A stretch of DNA of 64,000 bases from Berghia stephanieae (GCA_034508935.3 CM067452.1:42626694-42690693), one strand, 5' to 3'. Shown: positions 35,461 to 47,643, counted from the stretch's first letter. Notes: a model not told the origin generated them from the sequence alone. Made by a program: numbers and translations.

Positions 35461-38196
35461 ATTGTCATTACACCGATTGAAACGCTCTTTCCCTTCTATA
35501 TTTATTTCTTTCATTAAAAATCTTTGTCTTCACCAAACTAATTAGTGTACCTTCAGGGATTCCTTTTTGTGAAAATACCCTGTGGTGTTTTAAGAACAGA
35601 ATAATTTCAGACTTTCCAGGTAATGATCCCCTTGAACCATGTACTGAAACATCTTCGACAAAGTTTTTAAAATATGACTTGACTCTATCTGTATCCTCAT
35701 CTGACCATGACATGTATCTCCGATTTTTGCTTGAATTCCTCTTGGGTTCAGTTTGTTTTGAAGAACACGTAAGCTGATTTGGCACTCCTGCTTCACCATC
35801 AAATATTTCTTCTTGATTTGCAGCTGTTACTATGGATGTTCCAAAATTTGCATTTGAGTCTCTATTCACTACAAAGTCATTTGTTTCAATGTTACAATTT
35901 CCTTCCCCAGTGACCGATGCTGAGTTATCAATTTGACCCAAAAAATGACCAACTTCTGTTATTTCTCGTATTGCAAGTGGACACTGATAAATGTTTTGAT
36001 TGATTGATTCACTGTGTCCCATATGTCGATAGAAGACATCTCTCTCGTGTTGTGGGACATCAAGTAAGGCAAATAATGTCGAAGCTCGGTGCCTGAATTT
36101 ATCAGCTATTAACAACTGGGTTTCTCTAAATCCTTTACTAAGGAAGTGACATATTTGATGGCAATGTAACCACTTACATGATCTTTGGATATTCCTGTAT
36201 TTGGAAAAAGAAATGGGTTGTCTGAAATATCAACAGCTTTACGCTCCTGTGCAAGTTTCCTTAAAGGCTGAATTGTGTCATTGGGTATCAACACAGGGAC
36301 CAACATCTTGCTTCCCTTTCCAGACTGATAGGCCAGCTTATACTTCTCAAGTAACGCTTTTTCCAGAGGATCAGTGACATGTTGTACAAGCTGGGGATCA
36401 ACCCATACACCTGAATCTGCATCATTCCAGTCTTTTAACAACATCCTTGCGGGTTCTCCGCCTCTCCTCGCATTAAACATTGTAAGCCTAGCTACGATGA
36501 CATTGCGAAGCCTAACAAACATATGTGAATCAAATAATTGATAATCATCCTCACAAATACGGACCATCTCTTCAGTAATAAATTGCCGTAGCTTCTTTAT
36601 ATCATTCTCTAATGGCATCTCTTTGGGTTTTCTCAAATTTGTTCTCTTTGCTTCACATTGAACTCTGGCTGTAAAAAAAAATACTATCCCAATTATAATC
36701 CAGGACAGCTTTGAACAAATCTATCTCTGCGGATTCTTCCATTTTGTTTTGCATTATATATTCCCCTTTTAAGAAATTAATTAACTTTTTCAATATAAAT
36801 CCAATTGAAAGCTTCAAGCCTGCTTTCAATGTCCCATCCTCTTTCAAAGTCATTTCAGAAATGGTTTGCGATATTTCATTAAAGTTACAACGCTTCACCA
36901 CGTCCTCTCCAGAGAAAGAAGGTTGATTTGTTCTCTTCCTAGTTTTTAAAATCAAATTTCCTAAGATGCGTAAATCACTCATTATAACTTTTCTCTCCTT
37001 CTTTGAACTTTTACTCCACAATTTTGTTCCTTACAATACTATAGCTTTGTCTGATCGACACAAATTTCCCACTTCATCATTCCGAAATTTGTCAAGAATA
37101 TTCTCCTTTATTTCTTTACTTGCATTGGGAGCCACGGGATAAAATTTTACAACCCCAGTACACAGAGCATGCTCAGTACTACATTTCTTTTTGTGTTCAT
37201 AAACCCTTCGTCCAGAGTAAAACCCCTTACAGCCAGCACACATAACAACTTCATGTGACCCTTGTGCTCTCTCACGCATAACTATTGAATTGTTTCTAGT
37301 GTTTGAATAAAAAATGCCCTTTTTCTTGAGATTCTCCATTGTTCTATCCCTTTCCTTTACAGGCTGTTTCATGGCCTCTGTAACTTCTGTCTCATCTTTG
37401 TGTTTCCTCATCAAATGCCTTGAGAGTTTTGTTTGCAACTGTCCACAGTATGGACAGGGTCTCCTTGGCTTTTTGTATTTCTCTGGAAAAAAAAGAAGAA
37501 AATAAAGCACATCATGCTATGAACTATGAAAATAAATCAATAGACAGATCGTATGCACATCAGCTACATGACAGCGATAGAGAGGAATAGCATTCCAAAT
37601 ATTTAAGGCCTGGACAAGTAACTGTCATAATTCCTTCTTGTTATATACTTTTCTACCATCTATTCCTTTGGAAGAGGTATGTTAGATTTGTGGAGACCTC
37701 TGCCACATAACAAATCCAGTGAAAAGACGCCATATTTTTGTTTTGAAATAGAAATAAATAGATCAATCCACCCACTTCACTGGGTTCAGGGTTCCCTCTT
37801 CATTAAATCAAAATATGAACATAAATCGGAATAGTAACACATTGAAGTCTCATCTGAATACATAGATTGTCCTTTGTTGTTTCAGCGAAAAATCAGACAG
37901 AATGTCAAAAGAATTTTAGGTTTTTCCCCAACCACCCCTTGGAGGGATCAGTATCAGCGGAATGGTAAGCGTCATGTTTTTTACGTTGAGCAACAAAATT
38001 TACTCCAAATGCTTCACTCGACCCAGGCGGAAAAGCAATCAAGAATAGACCCAAGTCCTATCCAAAGACTAACATTTCATTTAAGTTTATTGTAGGCCCT
38101 TGGCCAATCGACAAAATTCAATTCACATAAATTATTTACAACAGTCAGAAATTAATTATATCAATAATAGTAATAGAATGCAATGAAGGCAATATC

Positions 38197-38197
<1 letters not shown>

Positions 38198-38253
<56 letters not shown>
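38198..38253. repeat. (AAT)n microsatellite in intron 4
   Basis: Perfect ATA/TAA repeats of about 55 bp. Confidence 0.95.
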
Positions 38254-38256
<3 letters not shown>

Positions 38257-40239
38257 GTAGCGGCAATAAGTAACAATTAATATAGTAACAAAAGTAATAA
38301 TAGACTATAGTTCATAGTCATAACAATGACTTTCTTTGTCATTGAGGGAGTGAGAAAACATCACCGGCTGGCAGAACAAACAGCCGACATCAATCAAACG
38401 TCCTCCAGACCAGTTGAGCATCGGCTTCATTAATTCCTTAAAGACTTCCCCCCAACTGCCTGAACGATGCTGATGCCCAGACAACTTAATCCTGATTTAT
38501 ATTTTGTGGGAATGAAATATGATATGTATATGCCGGAAATATTTCAATAACAAACACACTGTTCAGATAGAAAATATTTGAGTCTTGCCTTTGTTAATTG
38601 ACACAGGTAAGTTAGGAAAATAAATGCTAGTAAAAACGATCAGCAAGTTCGTGAACACTGCTTCTCAACTCGAACATATGTTTTCATCAAATCTACACAC
38701 ATCATGTTGTGAGCTGAATTTTAATGATCTCAGTTGTCATTGAAAGGACACCCAAGAATTTTAGAATAAAGAAAAATATTGAACCTGGAAGTCAAAAGGG
38801 TTTGTAGCACAGCAGACATTATCAAAGTATAATTTTAGTACCGACAAATTAAAAAGAAAATGTGCTTTTCTTTAAATGCTCCCAATCATCATATACTGTT
38901 TAGGTTGCAAGATTAATAAAAATGTTATCTACTCTGATTCTCGTTAAGTTTCCAGCTGGTCTGTGAAAAAAAGCCTTAAGCATCATAGAAATACAAAGAA
39001 ACAGTTTTAATATATAGATGGGTTGTAACAAAAAAAACCATTTTAACACTTACAATACAAGCAATTTAAGTCTATTACAGACAAAAAAACCCCCAATAAA
39101 ATAAACATGAACATTTTTATGGCTGGTTTCACTGATATCACTCACACATTGGGGTTTCAGATTCTAAGATGTCCACCCTATCAAATTTGGATTTGTGCTT
39201 GTTATGTAAATGGTAGCGTATTTTGCGACGCAGCACTGCCAAAACAGAAAAAAATGCAATAACACAAATGCAGCACCATGGAGGGGGTGGAAGTTTTCTT
39301 TTAAAAGGAATGGGTAAATTAAAATTGATCCCACAAATATCAAAGGAGAAAAATGACAAAAAAAATGACTCACCATTGCACGTAACACGTTGGTTTGCAA
39401 GTGTATAGCATTCGGGTTGAACCTGGGTCCCAGAATGGCAACGAGGTTCAGTCTGTGATAGTTGTGGATGAGGCTCTGACTGAGTTGGGGAATGAGCACT
39501 AGGTTCCAGAGACAATGATGTACTCAGCATTGGGTACCTCACAGAGTACGTAGAGGAATCAGACTCGGAGTCAGCAACAAAATCGGGACCCTGTATATTT
39601 TGTGGAAAAGATGACAGATCAATCAATTTATTCATGTTGACAATAAACATGAAGAGCCATTGTTTAATAATCCAACTAAACAATTAGCTGGTTAATAATG
39701 CAAGTATAATAAAAAAGAGTTGAGAAAGGCAGACATATTGTCTAAGTATTTAATATGTTCAACTGTGCTTGGATAAATATAGATACACCAACCAGGGTTT
39801 CAGTAAACCGTTTTTAACCAACTCTTTAAATCCTACACCAGGACCAACAACTACAAAACAATTTTTTATATCACTACGATTCTGGACATATAAACGGTTG
39901 TCATTGCAACAATATGAACTTCCTAACCTTGCAACTGCAATATAGTTAACAAAAAAAGTTGATAAACATTACGATGCAAGAGAATTTGGACAAAATGCGA
40001 GATCAAAAGTATAATCCCAACAGAAGCTATTTTAATTTTTCCTGGAAACGCATCATTTTCACATTTTGTCAAATAAAAAACAAACGACTTCAAATGTGAA
40101 TGGCTCATCAATGAATATCACTTCAAAATATAACGAGGAAGGTTTAAAATAGTGTTATTGTTGGCGAAGTCCACTGCAAAGAAAAATTTTTAACAACAAA
40201 AAACTAGGAGATCTCACTGGTGTAAAACAGTGTTGTCCT

Positions 40240-40385
40240 TGTCCTGAAATATTGTATTGCGCCTAACAGACTGCAGGTCTCATCTTTTGTGGCAAATGTG
40301 TTTTGTCCACCACAAAATAGGGTGATGTGAAGCATTTTGAGCATGGTGCCAACTGTGGATAAACGCTATACAAATGTTATGATTT
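40240..40385 (+). mobile_element. SINE-A-related 3' part in an intron
   Basis: CGCCTAACAGACTGCAGGTC and TGTGAAGCATTTTGAGCATG followed by AACGCTATACAAATG match the SINE-A body and tail in diverged form; the head is lacking. Confidence 0.6.
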
Positions 40386-40767
40386 TATTTTAATGTACAT
40401 ACTTACCACAAATGAATCATGTGATATGGAACTTTGTTCTGCATCACTTTCAGGCTCTGAGTTGGAGTCTATATAGAAAATAAAAACAACAAAAAAAAGC
40501 TGAAGACTATCATGTGCAAGTTTTTCTCTAAACTCTTAAACAAAAAATCATGCCATCTTATGCTGTAAAAGGATTTTTTAAAAATTATTTACCTTATGAC
40601 TATTGTCCTTTGAAAAAAAAAGAAAATTAAGTCCGAAACCTTCTGGCTATTTTCTTTTAAATTTCAAGAACGTCAGAGTTGGCAAGGGAGGACGGAAATA
40701 TAATTCCAGAAACCAATCTGTCTATAATCATATCCATATGATAGTTTTTTCGTTCAAGATTCAGGTA

Positions 40768-41532
40768 CAGTCCACTTAGGATAATCGCAATACCTTGGGA
40801 TCATCGAAAATGTTGGGATTAACCGAAATTCAGTTTCCTGTCCACTATTTCAACATTTTACACATTTATTGTCAACTCAAACCAGTAAATAATATTCTTA
40901 GTCAACCACATATAGAGCAATTTGATTGAAACAAAAACCATATGGCAGCCCCGTGTAGATTTGTCAACCAAAAGCAGCTATGAAGCAAGCCGATATCTTA
41001 TTCAGATTGGAAGAAGTTTCAATCTTTTTTCTCAACAATTCAACATTTGTCAGAGTTAAAGAGATTAGCCTTAATGAGAGACAATAAGCTCTCACCAAAC
41101 TCATTGGTCACAATGCACAGTTGTTAATCCTAAAACAAAGGATATCGCTCAGTCTCTCTTTATAACTGTCATTTATAACCTGTTGTCAAGATTATGACCA
41201 GCCCCACCCCTCTTCTATTTAATGGCCACCGATGACGTCACAAACCCATACTGCAGAGCCCCGCCCTCTTTCGACTCTAACAGAGTGGTGACACACTACT
41301 GTAGCATTAAATCCTGCTCACTCTCGATTCTTCAACCTGTCACGATTTCATCCATGATGAAATTTAATCATGATATACTGTTTGATTTCTTGAATTTACC
41401 ACTTTTTAAAAAACCGAAGTTTGTTGCAATTAACCAGTGACTTTTTATATAGAATTATTTCCATTGCTTAGGAAATATTGTGATTAACCGAAAGTTGCGA
41501 TTAAATGAGTTGCAATTATCCGGAGTGGACTG
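40768..41532. mobile_element. pogo/Tigger-like MITE in an intron
   Basis: Ends are inverted: CAGTCCACTTAGGATAATCG at left, and the right end read inverted is CAGTCCACTCCGGATAATTG. Matching continues through CGCAA and a GGTTAATC/GATTAACC segment. Both ends abut TA (40766-40767, 41533-41534), the Tc1/mariner-pogo target duplication. It is 765 bp long with no transposase. The TIR style (CAGT...GGATAAT) is that of pogo/Tigger elements. Confidence 0.8.
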
Positions 41533-42240
41533 TAATAGTATTACACATCATGACTCAAAAAAAAAAAAAAAAAGCAAACTATGTGTACCTAAATGTTATT
41601 CATTTCCTCATCAAATTACATTCTTACCATTAACATCATAGATCACATCAAAAGGGTTGTCTGGATTGACAGCAAGACATTTTTCAGGATTTTAAAGCTC
41701 AAATCTCTCTGATCTGAAGTTACAAAAGAAATAGCATATTCTCAACATTAAACTATGATTTTGTGATGGCTGTGATATGGCATACTGTATGCATAAAGCA
41801 AGATGCAAAGACAGGTTTAAGTTTAAATTATTTTATATTCTTTCAAAAATCCATTCTAGTTTTGCCAAAATAAAATAAACACGAGAAGTGTTGAGTTGGA
41901 TAGCGCTAAAACTAAAAGTAGTAGTGGTAGTAGTAGTAGTATTAGTAGTAAACGACAGATCTTACTCACTAGTGTGAATCTACAGTCTACAGAAGTTCCC
42001 GAATTATCTGACTCCACTTCCAAATGACTGACTGACAAGTGACAATCATCAATCGGTGTGTGATGTCTACCCTATTGAAAATCTTAAATCAACTGTGATG
42101 TAATAAGAATGGCCAATAACTTACCATTATAATTATCTCGGTGTCTCTTCAATGATGCCTCCAGCATCAATTTACCCCACGATGCCATAGACGTCTAGTT
42201 TGGAACTCAGCAAGTGACGAAAAAATACTTGCGGCTATAG

Positions 42241-42684
42241 AGAGGACGTCCGTCGGCCACTCTCTTTGTAAGTCAGTAGTCAGTGGTTATCAGATATCCT
42301 TGGTTCTTGAAAAATATAGAAACACAGCGGTTCATTTAAAAAGACTCTTTTGTAGATCAAGTTATAATGTTAGGTATTGCACTTTAAAATCTCTTCAGAC
42401 ATAGAACGGGTCAACTTGACGTCTAGACCAAATCATTTCGAAGATCGATATGGCAACAGCAACGCCTGGAATGGAGGATTTAAATGCGGCATCTGACGAT
42501 TCTACTGCTATGACAGAAGATGCTCCATTTCACGACGTCGAGATGGCTTCAACTGGCATCAGGCATCAACATGCTACTCAATAATGGGTTTGATGAAGCG
42601 TTTGACTAAGAACTAAAGGCCGAGCTGATAACTGATAACCACCTACTACCGACTTGCAGAGTGAGTGAGTGCCGAGTGCCTCTT
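42241..42684. repeat. Imperfect inverted repeat upstream of the recombinase gene
   Basis: 42241-42308 and 42603-42684 match when one is inverted (TAAGTCAGTAGTCAGTGGTT versus CAAGTCGGTAGTAGGTGGTT, then ATCAGaTATC). The spacer is about 295 bp. The left arm lies about 55 bp upstream of the start codon of the minus-strand gene. Confidence 0.7.
42450..42584 (+). CDS. Small open frame in the inverted-repeat spacer (44 aa), uncertain
   Basis: Starts MATATPGMEDLNAASDD and ends HATQ-stop. Acidic, without a known domain, head-to-head with the recombinase gene across 260 bp. It could be a first exon driven by a shared promoter (a GT-containing donor before the stop is not evident) or chance. No homology recognised. 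Confidence 0.2.
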   Translation: MATATPGMEDLNAASDDSTAMTEDAPFHDVEMASTGIRHQHATQ

Positions 42685-42689
42685 TATGC

Positions 42690-43248
42690 GCGAAATTGAC
42701 TAAACATACGTTTCACGAAAAAAAGAGTTACTATGTTTGCTTGTCTCTTGTCACCAAGATAAGAATCCGGACCAAGATTCGATAAATCTGTTTCTAAAAA
42801 TAGATTATAATTCGTATATCTTGTTCATTCCTCAGTTCATCAACTTTCACACAATTTTATATTAGGTTTTCATTACTATAAAAATCCATATAATGCTCTA
42901 GAATTTTAGAGAAAATTTCGGAAAGATATATTGCCTCACTATTGAAATATATCGATGAAAACACTGGTACCCCTATTGTACTTTTTTCAGGCGGTCACCT
43001 TATTGACCAACGTGAAAATTTAGGCATAACTCTTCTTACTGTGGTGTTTAACAAATAACTTCAATACTATGATTTACAATTATATATCCTTGACGGTTGG
43101 GTTGACAACCTTAAACTAAAAATAGAAAAGTGAATGTGCTAGAGGTCAAATCAATAGGGGACCGGATTTTGGTCTCCCTATTGGTAAAGTACTGTAAAAT
43201 GAACTAATAGGGGTACCAAAAGTCTCCCTATCCGGTATTAATACATAT

Positions 43249-43250
<2 letters not shown>
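42690..43250. other. Intergenic, no gene recognised
   Basis: AT-rich spacer without a feature I can support. Confidence 0.4.
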
Positions 43251-43251
<1 letters not shown>

Positions 43252-43287
<36 letters not shown>

Positions 43288-43299
43288 TATATATATATC
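43252..43299. repeat. (TA)n microsatellite
   Basis: TA repeat bordering the 47-bp satellite. Confidence 0.9.
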
Positions 43300-43316
43300 A
43301 CAATGAATCTTCTAAA

Positions 43317-43645
43317 ATACATCATCTTTAATAACTGTTGATACAGTGTCAAAACACACCAACTCCTTACATCTTTTATAACTCTAGTTACAACGTCAAA
43401 CCACACCGACTCCTTACATCTTTTATAACTCTAGTTACAACGTCAAACCACACCGACTCCTTACATCTATTATAACGGTGGTTACATGGCCAAAACACAC
43501 GAACTCCTTACATCTTTTATAACTGTTGTTACAACGTCAAAACACATCAACTCTTTACAGCTTTTATAACTGTTGTTACAACGTCAAACACACCAAATCC
43601 TTACATCTTTTATAACTGTTGTTACAACGTCAAAACACACCGCCT
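43317..43645. repeat. 47-bp satellite, about 7 units
   Basis: Unit of about 47 bp with CATCTTTTATAACTCTAGTT and ACAACGTCAAACCACACCGA plus CTCCTTA. Units 2-3 are nearly identical; the others differ at several positions. Confidence 0.9.
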
Positions 43646-43954
43646 TGTCCTCTAAAATTTCCTGGTCAGTTATTTAGTAGTGTTGGACCCACAGTTTAAT
43701 TTATAATTTCATTACTTGCAGCGAAAACTGACTATGTGAGTCGGTCAAACTATCCAGCAATTATGGCTCATAAACAATAAGAAAATATGTTTCTGTAATT
43801 GACCCTCGTCAGGCAACAGATACAATAGAGATAATGACTCAGTTAAATTATAAACGTCATGTAAATGGATCTTATACCTGAAACGACATCCACTCATCTT
43901 TGATACGGTCTATCTTTTCTAAAATCCATTTTGATTGGGGGATATCATCATAGT

Positions 43955-44258
43955 GTGCGGCTATGAGGTCTTGTGGTATGACACTAGCTTTCGGATAGGA
44001 AGGTCCTGGTTCGAGCCTCGCTCGGCGCATAGTTGAGTCCTTGGAGAAGGCTCTTTACTCACATTCTGTCACCGTATTCAGGTGTAAAATGAGTACCTGG
44101 TGGTTAACAGCGTTGTCTGTGTCCGAAAAAAATGTAATATCGCCTAACAGGCGTCATGTCCCGCCCTACATGTTAAATGTTGCTGTTGCTCAGGGACCCC
44201 TTGTAAAGCGCTTTGAGCACGTTTAGTGGATATTGCGTTATATAAAAGCTCAATTAAT
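43955..44258 (+). mobile_element. SINE-A copy, well preserved
   Basis: GTGCGGCTATGAGGTCTTGT start, nearly intact B box (GGTTCGAGCC), GCGTTATATAAAAGCTCAAT tail. Confidence 0.9.
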
Positions 44259-44588
44259 TGAATGGTAAATATTTGTCAATGAATCATCAGTTCGGTTTAA
44301 TGTGTCCTTTGTAGAAATAAATTGGCAAATACTTAAAGAGTCCAAAGCACACAGAAACGTTGATTGTAAATCTTCACAAGTAGTTTAATTCAATGAAATA
44401 ATCAAAATTATGCCTATTATGACGTCTGACACATTTCAAGGAAATCTATAAATAGTAGGGGAATTAGGCTAAAACCGTGCAAATTCGGGTTGAAAGCATT
44501 TATTTTACAAGAAGAATATAAATGATTCTTATGCCCTACTTCTCAATTGTTTGAAATTCATATGTTAACATGATCTTTAATCCAACAG

Positions 44589-44690
44589 AAAAACGAAGAA
44601 CTTGAAAAGAAACTTGTAGAAATGGAAAAGGAAAAGATTCACCAACTGAAAAAGGATTGTAACGCACTGGACGCCAATTCCATAAATTTG
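44589..44690 (+). CDS. Possible exon 2 of the coiled-coil gene
   Basis: A plausible acceptor (CTTTAATCCAACAG, ending 44588) is followed in phase 0 by KNEELEKKLVEMEKEK and IHQLKKDCNALD, a charged helix with heptad leucines. The 3' boundary is unclear: a GT at 44659 or read-through to the G run at 44692. It continues the helix character of 31164-31331 in a compatible phase. Confidence 0.35.
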
Positions 44691-44779
44691 AGGGGGGGGG
44701 GGGAGTGCCCGTCCTACGTCTAAAAATAGAGGTACTACAACCACCACCACCATCACCACCACCATCACCACCACCAAAA

Positions 44780-44796
44780 TGTCTTCTACTACTACA

Positions 44797-44837
<41 letters not shown>

Positions 44838-44881
44838 ACTACTACTACTACACTACTACTACTACTACTACACTACTACTA

Positions 44882-44940
<59 letters not shown>

Positions 44941-45021
44941 TTACTACTACTACTACTACTACTACTGCTACTATTACTACAAAACTACTACTACTACTAC
45001 TACTACTAACTACTACTACTA
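44780..45021. repeat. (ACT)n microsatellite
   Basis: ACT repeats preceded by a CCACCA-rich patch (44738-44778). Confidence 0.95.
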
Positions 45022-45023
45022 AA

Positions 45024-45767
45024 CAGTCAAACCAGGTATTGGGAACGCCGCTTAATTGGGACAGTCGCTTTAAAAAGTCATAGACTTTCCAATTCACAGT
45101 CGCTTAAGGGGGATAACATTTGACAATGGCCGTTCCCATAAGAAAGCTTTTTCGTCGATTCATTCATCTAAAACGATGGTTCTTAAAATGCAAATTGTTC
45201 CAACGGACGGTCAACTGGGTGTGTCGTCGGTCCCGTTCATCACAGAGGTGTGAACAATTACCTTTATCCCCCAGTAGCGATGTGTGGCCAAACGCAGAAA
45301 AAAACAGAGCCCCTCTCTTGTGTCTGTGGGTCGAAACATTCGTCATAGTTGTCAGAGATGAGAACTATAGACTTTCCATGTATCCCTTGTTGACTGTCAA
45401 TGGTCATGGGTCATCTGACCAATGGTGCAGTAGGTCATTAGCACAGCAAACTAGAGACTATTAAGAGGGCAGGTAATTAGTGATTGTTTGTTTGTTCAAG
45501 GGGGTCACCACCAAATGGATTGTGTCTGTTCAATGAGATGACAGGGAGGCCAGTTCATTCTTAATTCTTGCTTTATTTATGCGACCGTTATGAGTGGCAT
45601 ATTCGTTAATTGTTTTTGTGCAATTAGGTGTGTCTCTCATTATTAAGAGGTAGATTAAGGTGTCATTGTTTTTCATTAAACGTGAAATGTCAACAATATT
45701 TATGACCACCACTTAATTGGGACGATTTGTCGGGAACCGAGCCGTCCCAATAAACCGGCTTGGATCG
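45024..45767. mobile_element. Second pogo-like MITE (about 745 bp)
   Basis: The left end, CAGTCAAACCAGGTATTGGG, resembles the inverted right end, CGATCCAAGCCGGTTTATTG. Both then carry GGGACG/GGGAACG and a CTTAATTGGGACAG-type subterminal stretch. A TA lies just right of the end (45768-45769); the left TA is not clear. No transposase. Confidence 0.55.
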
Positions 45768-45816
45768 TACCATTATATTATTAGTAATAATACCACTATT
45801 TTCTTCTTGATGATGA

Positions 45817-45935
45817 CGAGGATGATGATGATGAATATGATGACGATGACGATGATGATGATGACGATAATGATGATAGATGATGATGATGATGAATGAT
45901 GATGATGATGATGACGATGATGGTGGTGATGATGA

Positions 45936-45975
<40 letters not shown>
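45817..45975. repeat. (ATG)n microsatellite
   Basis: GAT/ATG repeats with GAC interruptions. Confidence 0.95.
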
Positions 45976-45978
<3 letters not shown>

Positions 45979-46362
45979 GAGTTTATTAATTAATTGATTG
46001 ATAAATGATTACAATATATGATGACTGTTTACCTTTATGAAAAATGCACCATGTTTGTTTGAGAATAACATGAAGTGTAAAACCTCATTGCCATCAACAT
46101 TAGATAAATTCTTAATATTTACAATAGTCATTTTATAACACAATTACAACAACAACAATTACAATAATAATAATAATAAAATAATAATAATTTAAATATA
46201 AGAATAATAATAATGCTGAAAACTTATATAGCGCTATAAACTCCGAGACATCAGACTCTAAGTCCTTATAAGATTTGTTTGACCCGTATTGCTTTATTTA
46301 AAACATTTTGTTTTGATTTTTGTGTACATAATTTTGAAATGTGATTATTTTTTCTTCAACAG

Positions 46363-46431
46363 GCCATGGAATTGTTATGACAGAAATTTGAAACTTTGAC
46401 TATTGAAAATGAAAACATCAAAAAAGAAATG
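46363..46431 (+). CDS. Possible third exon of the coiled-coil gene, cut by the gap
   Basis: A pyrimidine-rich tract and acceptor (TTTTTTCTTCAACAG) precede AMELL, a TGA, then QKFETLTIENENIKKEM in phase 0, running into the N gap. Helix-like and Glu/Lys-rich, as at 31164 and 44589. The in-frame TGA argues for a dead or misassembled exon. Confidence 0.3.
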
Positions 46432-46531
46432 NNNNNNNNNNNNNNNNNNNNNNNNNNNNNNNNNNNNNNNNNNNNNNNNNNNNNNNNNNNNNNNNNNNNN
46501 NNNNNNNNNNNNNNNNNNNNNNNNNNNNNNN
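46432..46531. other. Assembly gap (100 N)
   Basis: Exactly 100 N, the conventional size for a gap of unknown length. Confidence 0.99.
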
Positions 46532-46589
46532 TTTTTTGGGATGTTATTTTTTCTTGTATTTTTCTTTCTTGCTTTGTCTGGTACCTTTC

Positions 46590-46590
<1 letters not shown>

Positions 46591-46631
<41 letters not shown>
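46591..46631. repeat. (CA)n microsatellite
   Basis: About 40 bp of CA repeats 60 bp from the gap. Confidence 0.95.
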
Positions 46632-46633
<2 letters not shown>

Positions 46634-47323
46634 TTCAGATCTTTATCTTATATAAAAGTAGAATTATCAGTGCCGATTCAAATTACGATTTGGGATCGAA
46701 TCACTTTGTTGGCAGGAAACTGACAGAAATTGTAATTCCGAGGGAAGGACTTTCTCGTTTCGGTTGCTGTTCGGTTCGGACAACTGGAAGCCAGTGAGTT
46801 GCATTCCTTTTGCTGTGATAAAACGAGACCGACTGAGATAAAAAGTCAAAAAGAAAGCAAGACGGACCGGAGAGGAAATGAATGCACTCAGTTTGCAGCC
46901 ATAGCTGGAAAATAAAATCCCATCGTATCAGATATGCAGTCATCTCCAAACTTCTGTTCAACCACGGTGCTTGTTTAGTGCTTGTGATTTTAGGGTATTC
47001 CTGAATGTAAATAAATAGATACATTTCTATAACTCTATTCACATTGTCGTTGTTTAGACAAGAAATTCTTCCATTCTCTGTGGAACCAAGGGGGGGGGGG
47101 TACTTTAAAGAAAATAAAAAGCTATATCATTTGTGACCCAGCGTGCCAATACAGTTTTTTGGATTGGATACATTATTATGTTGAGATGAGTTGGACCCAG
47201 AAAAGTGGATTTAGGTAGAAAAAAGGAAATTAAAGACTACCGTAACCAGTTTGTTTGTTGTTTGTTTGTTTGTTTGTTTTTGCTTTTTGTTTGTTTGTTT
47301 TTGCAATGCTAAAATAGTATTTT

Positions 47324-47643
47324 AATGCTCCATCATATGGAAGTAAATAACTAACTGTAATTGAGTGTAAGCTTCAATTTAAGAAACGAAAACGGATAAT
47401 GTGGACGTTTCTGGTTTCCCCTTTATCAACAAAACAGGAAGAATGAAACACTACAGACAATGAGATAATTATCTGATTCATCTGAAGTGATTCTTTCATC
47501 TTGTTTTGTTGATAAAGGGGAAACCCGAAACGTCCATATTATCTGTTTTCGTCTATTGAATTGAAGCTTTCATTCAATTTCACATTGTTATTTATTTCTT
47601 TGACTTCGAACCGCGACATTAACATTCCTCATAATATGGAAGA
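47324..47643. repeat. Fold-back repeat (arms about 120-150 bp, loop about 35 bp)
   Basis: 47338-47452 and 47487-47605 are inverted copies: TTTATCAACAAAACAGGAAG versus TTGTTTTGTTGATAAAGG, CGTTTCTGG versus CCCGAAACG, and CTTCAATTTAAG versus TTGAATTGAAG. The loop centres on GATAATTATC. Each arm carries CCGAAACGTCC after TTGATAAAGGGG, like a decayed Penelope-type terminus. Confidence 0.85.

Larger units (their letters stand above)
35468..42188 (-). pseudogene. Spliced tyrosine-recombinase (Crypton-like) gene, several lesions
   Basis: Minus-strand exons with matching phases: exon 1 42188-42125 (MASWGKLMLEASLKRHRDNY, GT donor, phase 1); exon 2 about 41700-41628 (ending VNPDNPFDVIYDVN); exon 3 40468-40407; exon 4 39590-39374 (Ser/Pro/Gln-rich); exon 5 from 37482 to 35468. 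The last exon has C2H2-like fingers (CPYCGQLQTKLSRHLMRKH, CAGCKGFYSGRRVYEHKKKC). The YR domain follows with FNARRGGEPARM (catalytic Arg), KFRHRASTLF, then HMGHSESINQNIYQ (His and candidate nucleophile Tyr). A SANT-like C-terminal tail has SWSDEDTDRVKSYF and LPGK. Lesions: TAA in exon 2, TAA near 37033, one-base shifts in a T9 run near 36670 and near 36118. It could be a Crypton-derived gene family member or a transposon copy. No reverse transcriptase is present. Confidence 0.7.

Noticed and set aside
39138-39683. 181-codon minus-strand frame as an independent gene
   Set aside because: Its informative part (39374-39590) is exon 4 of the recombinase gene; the rest is intron.
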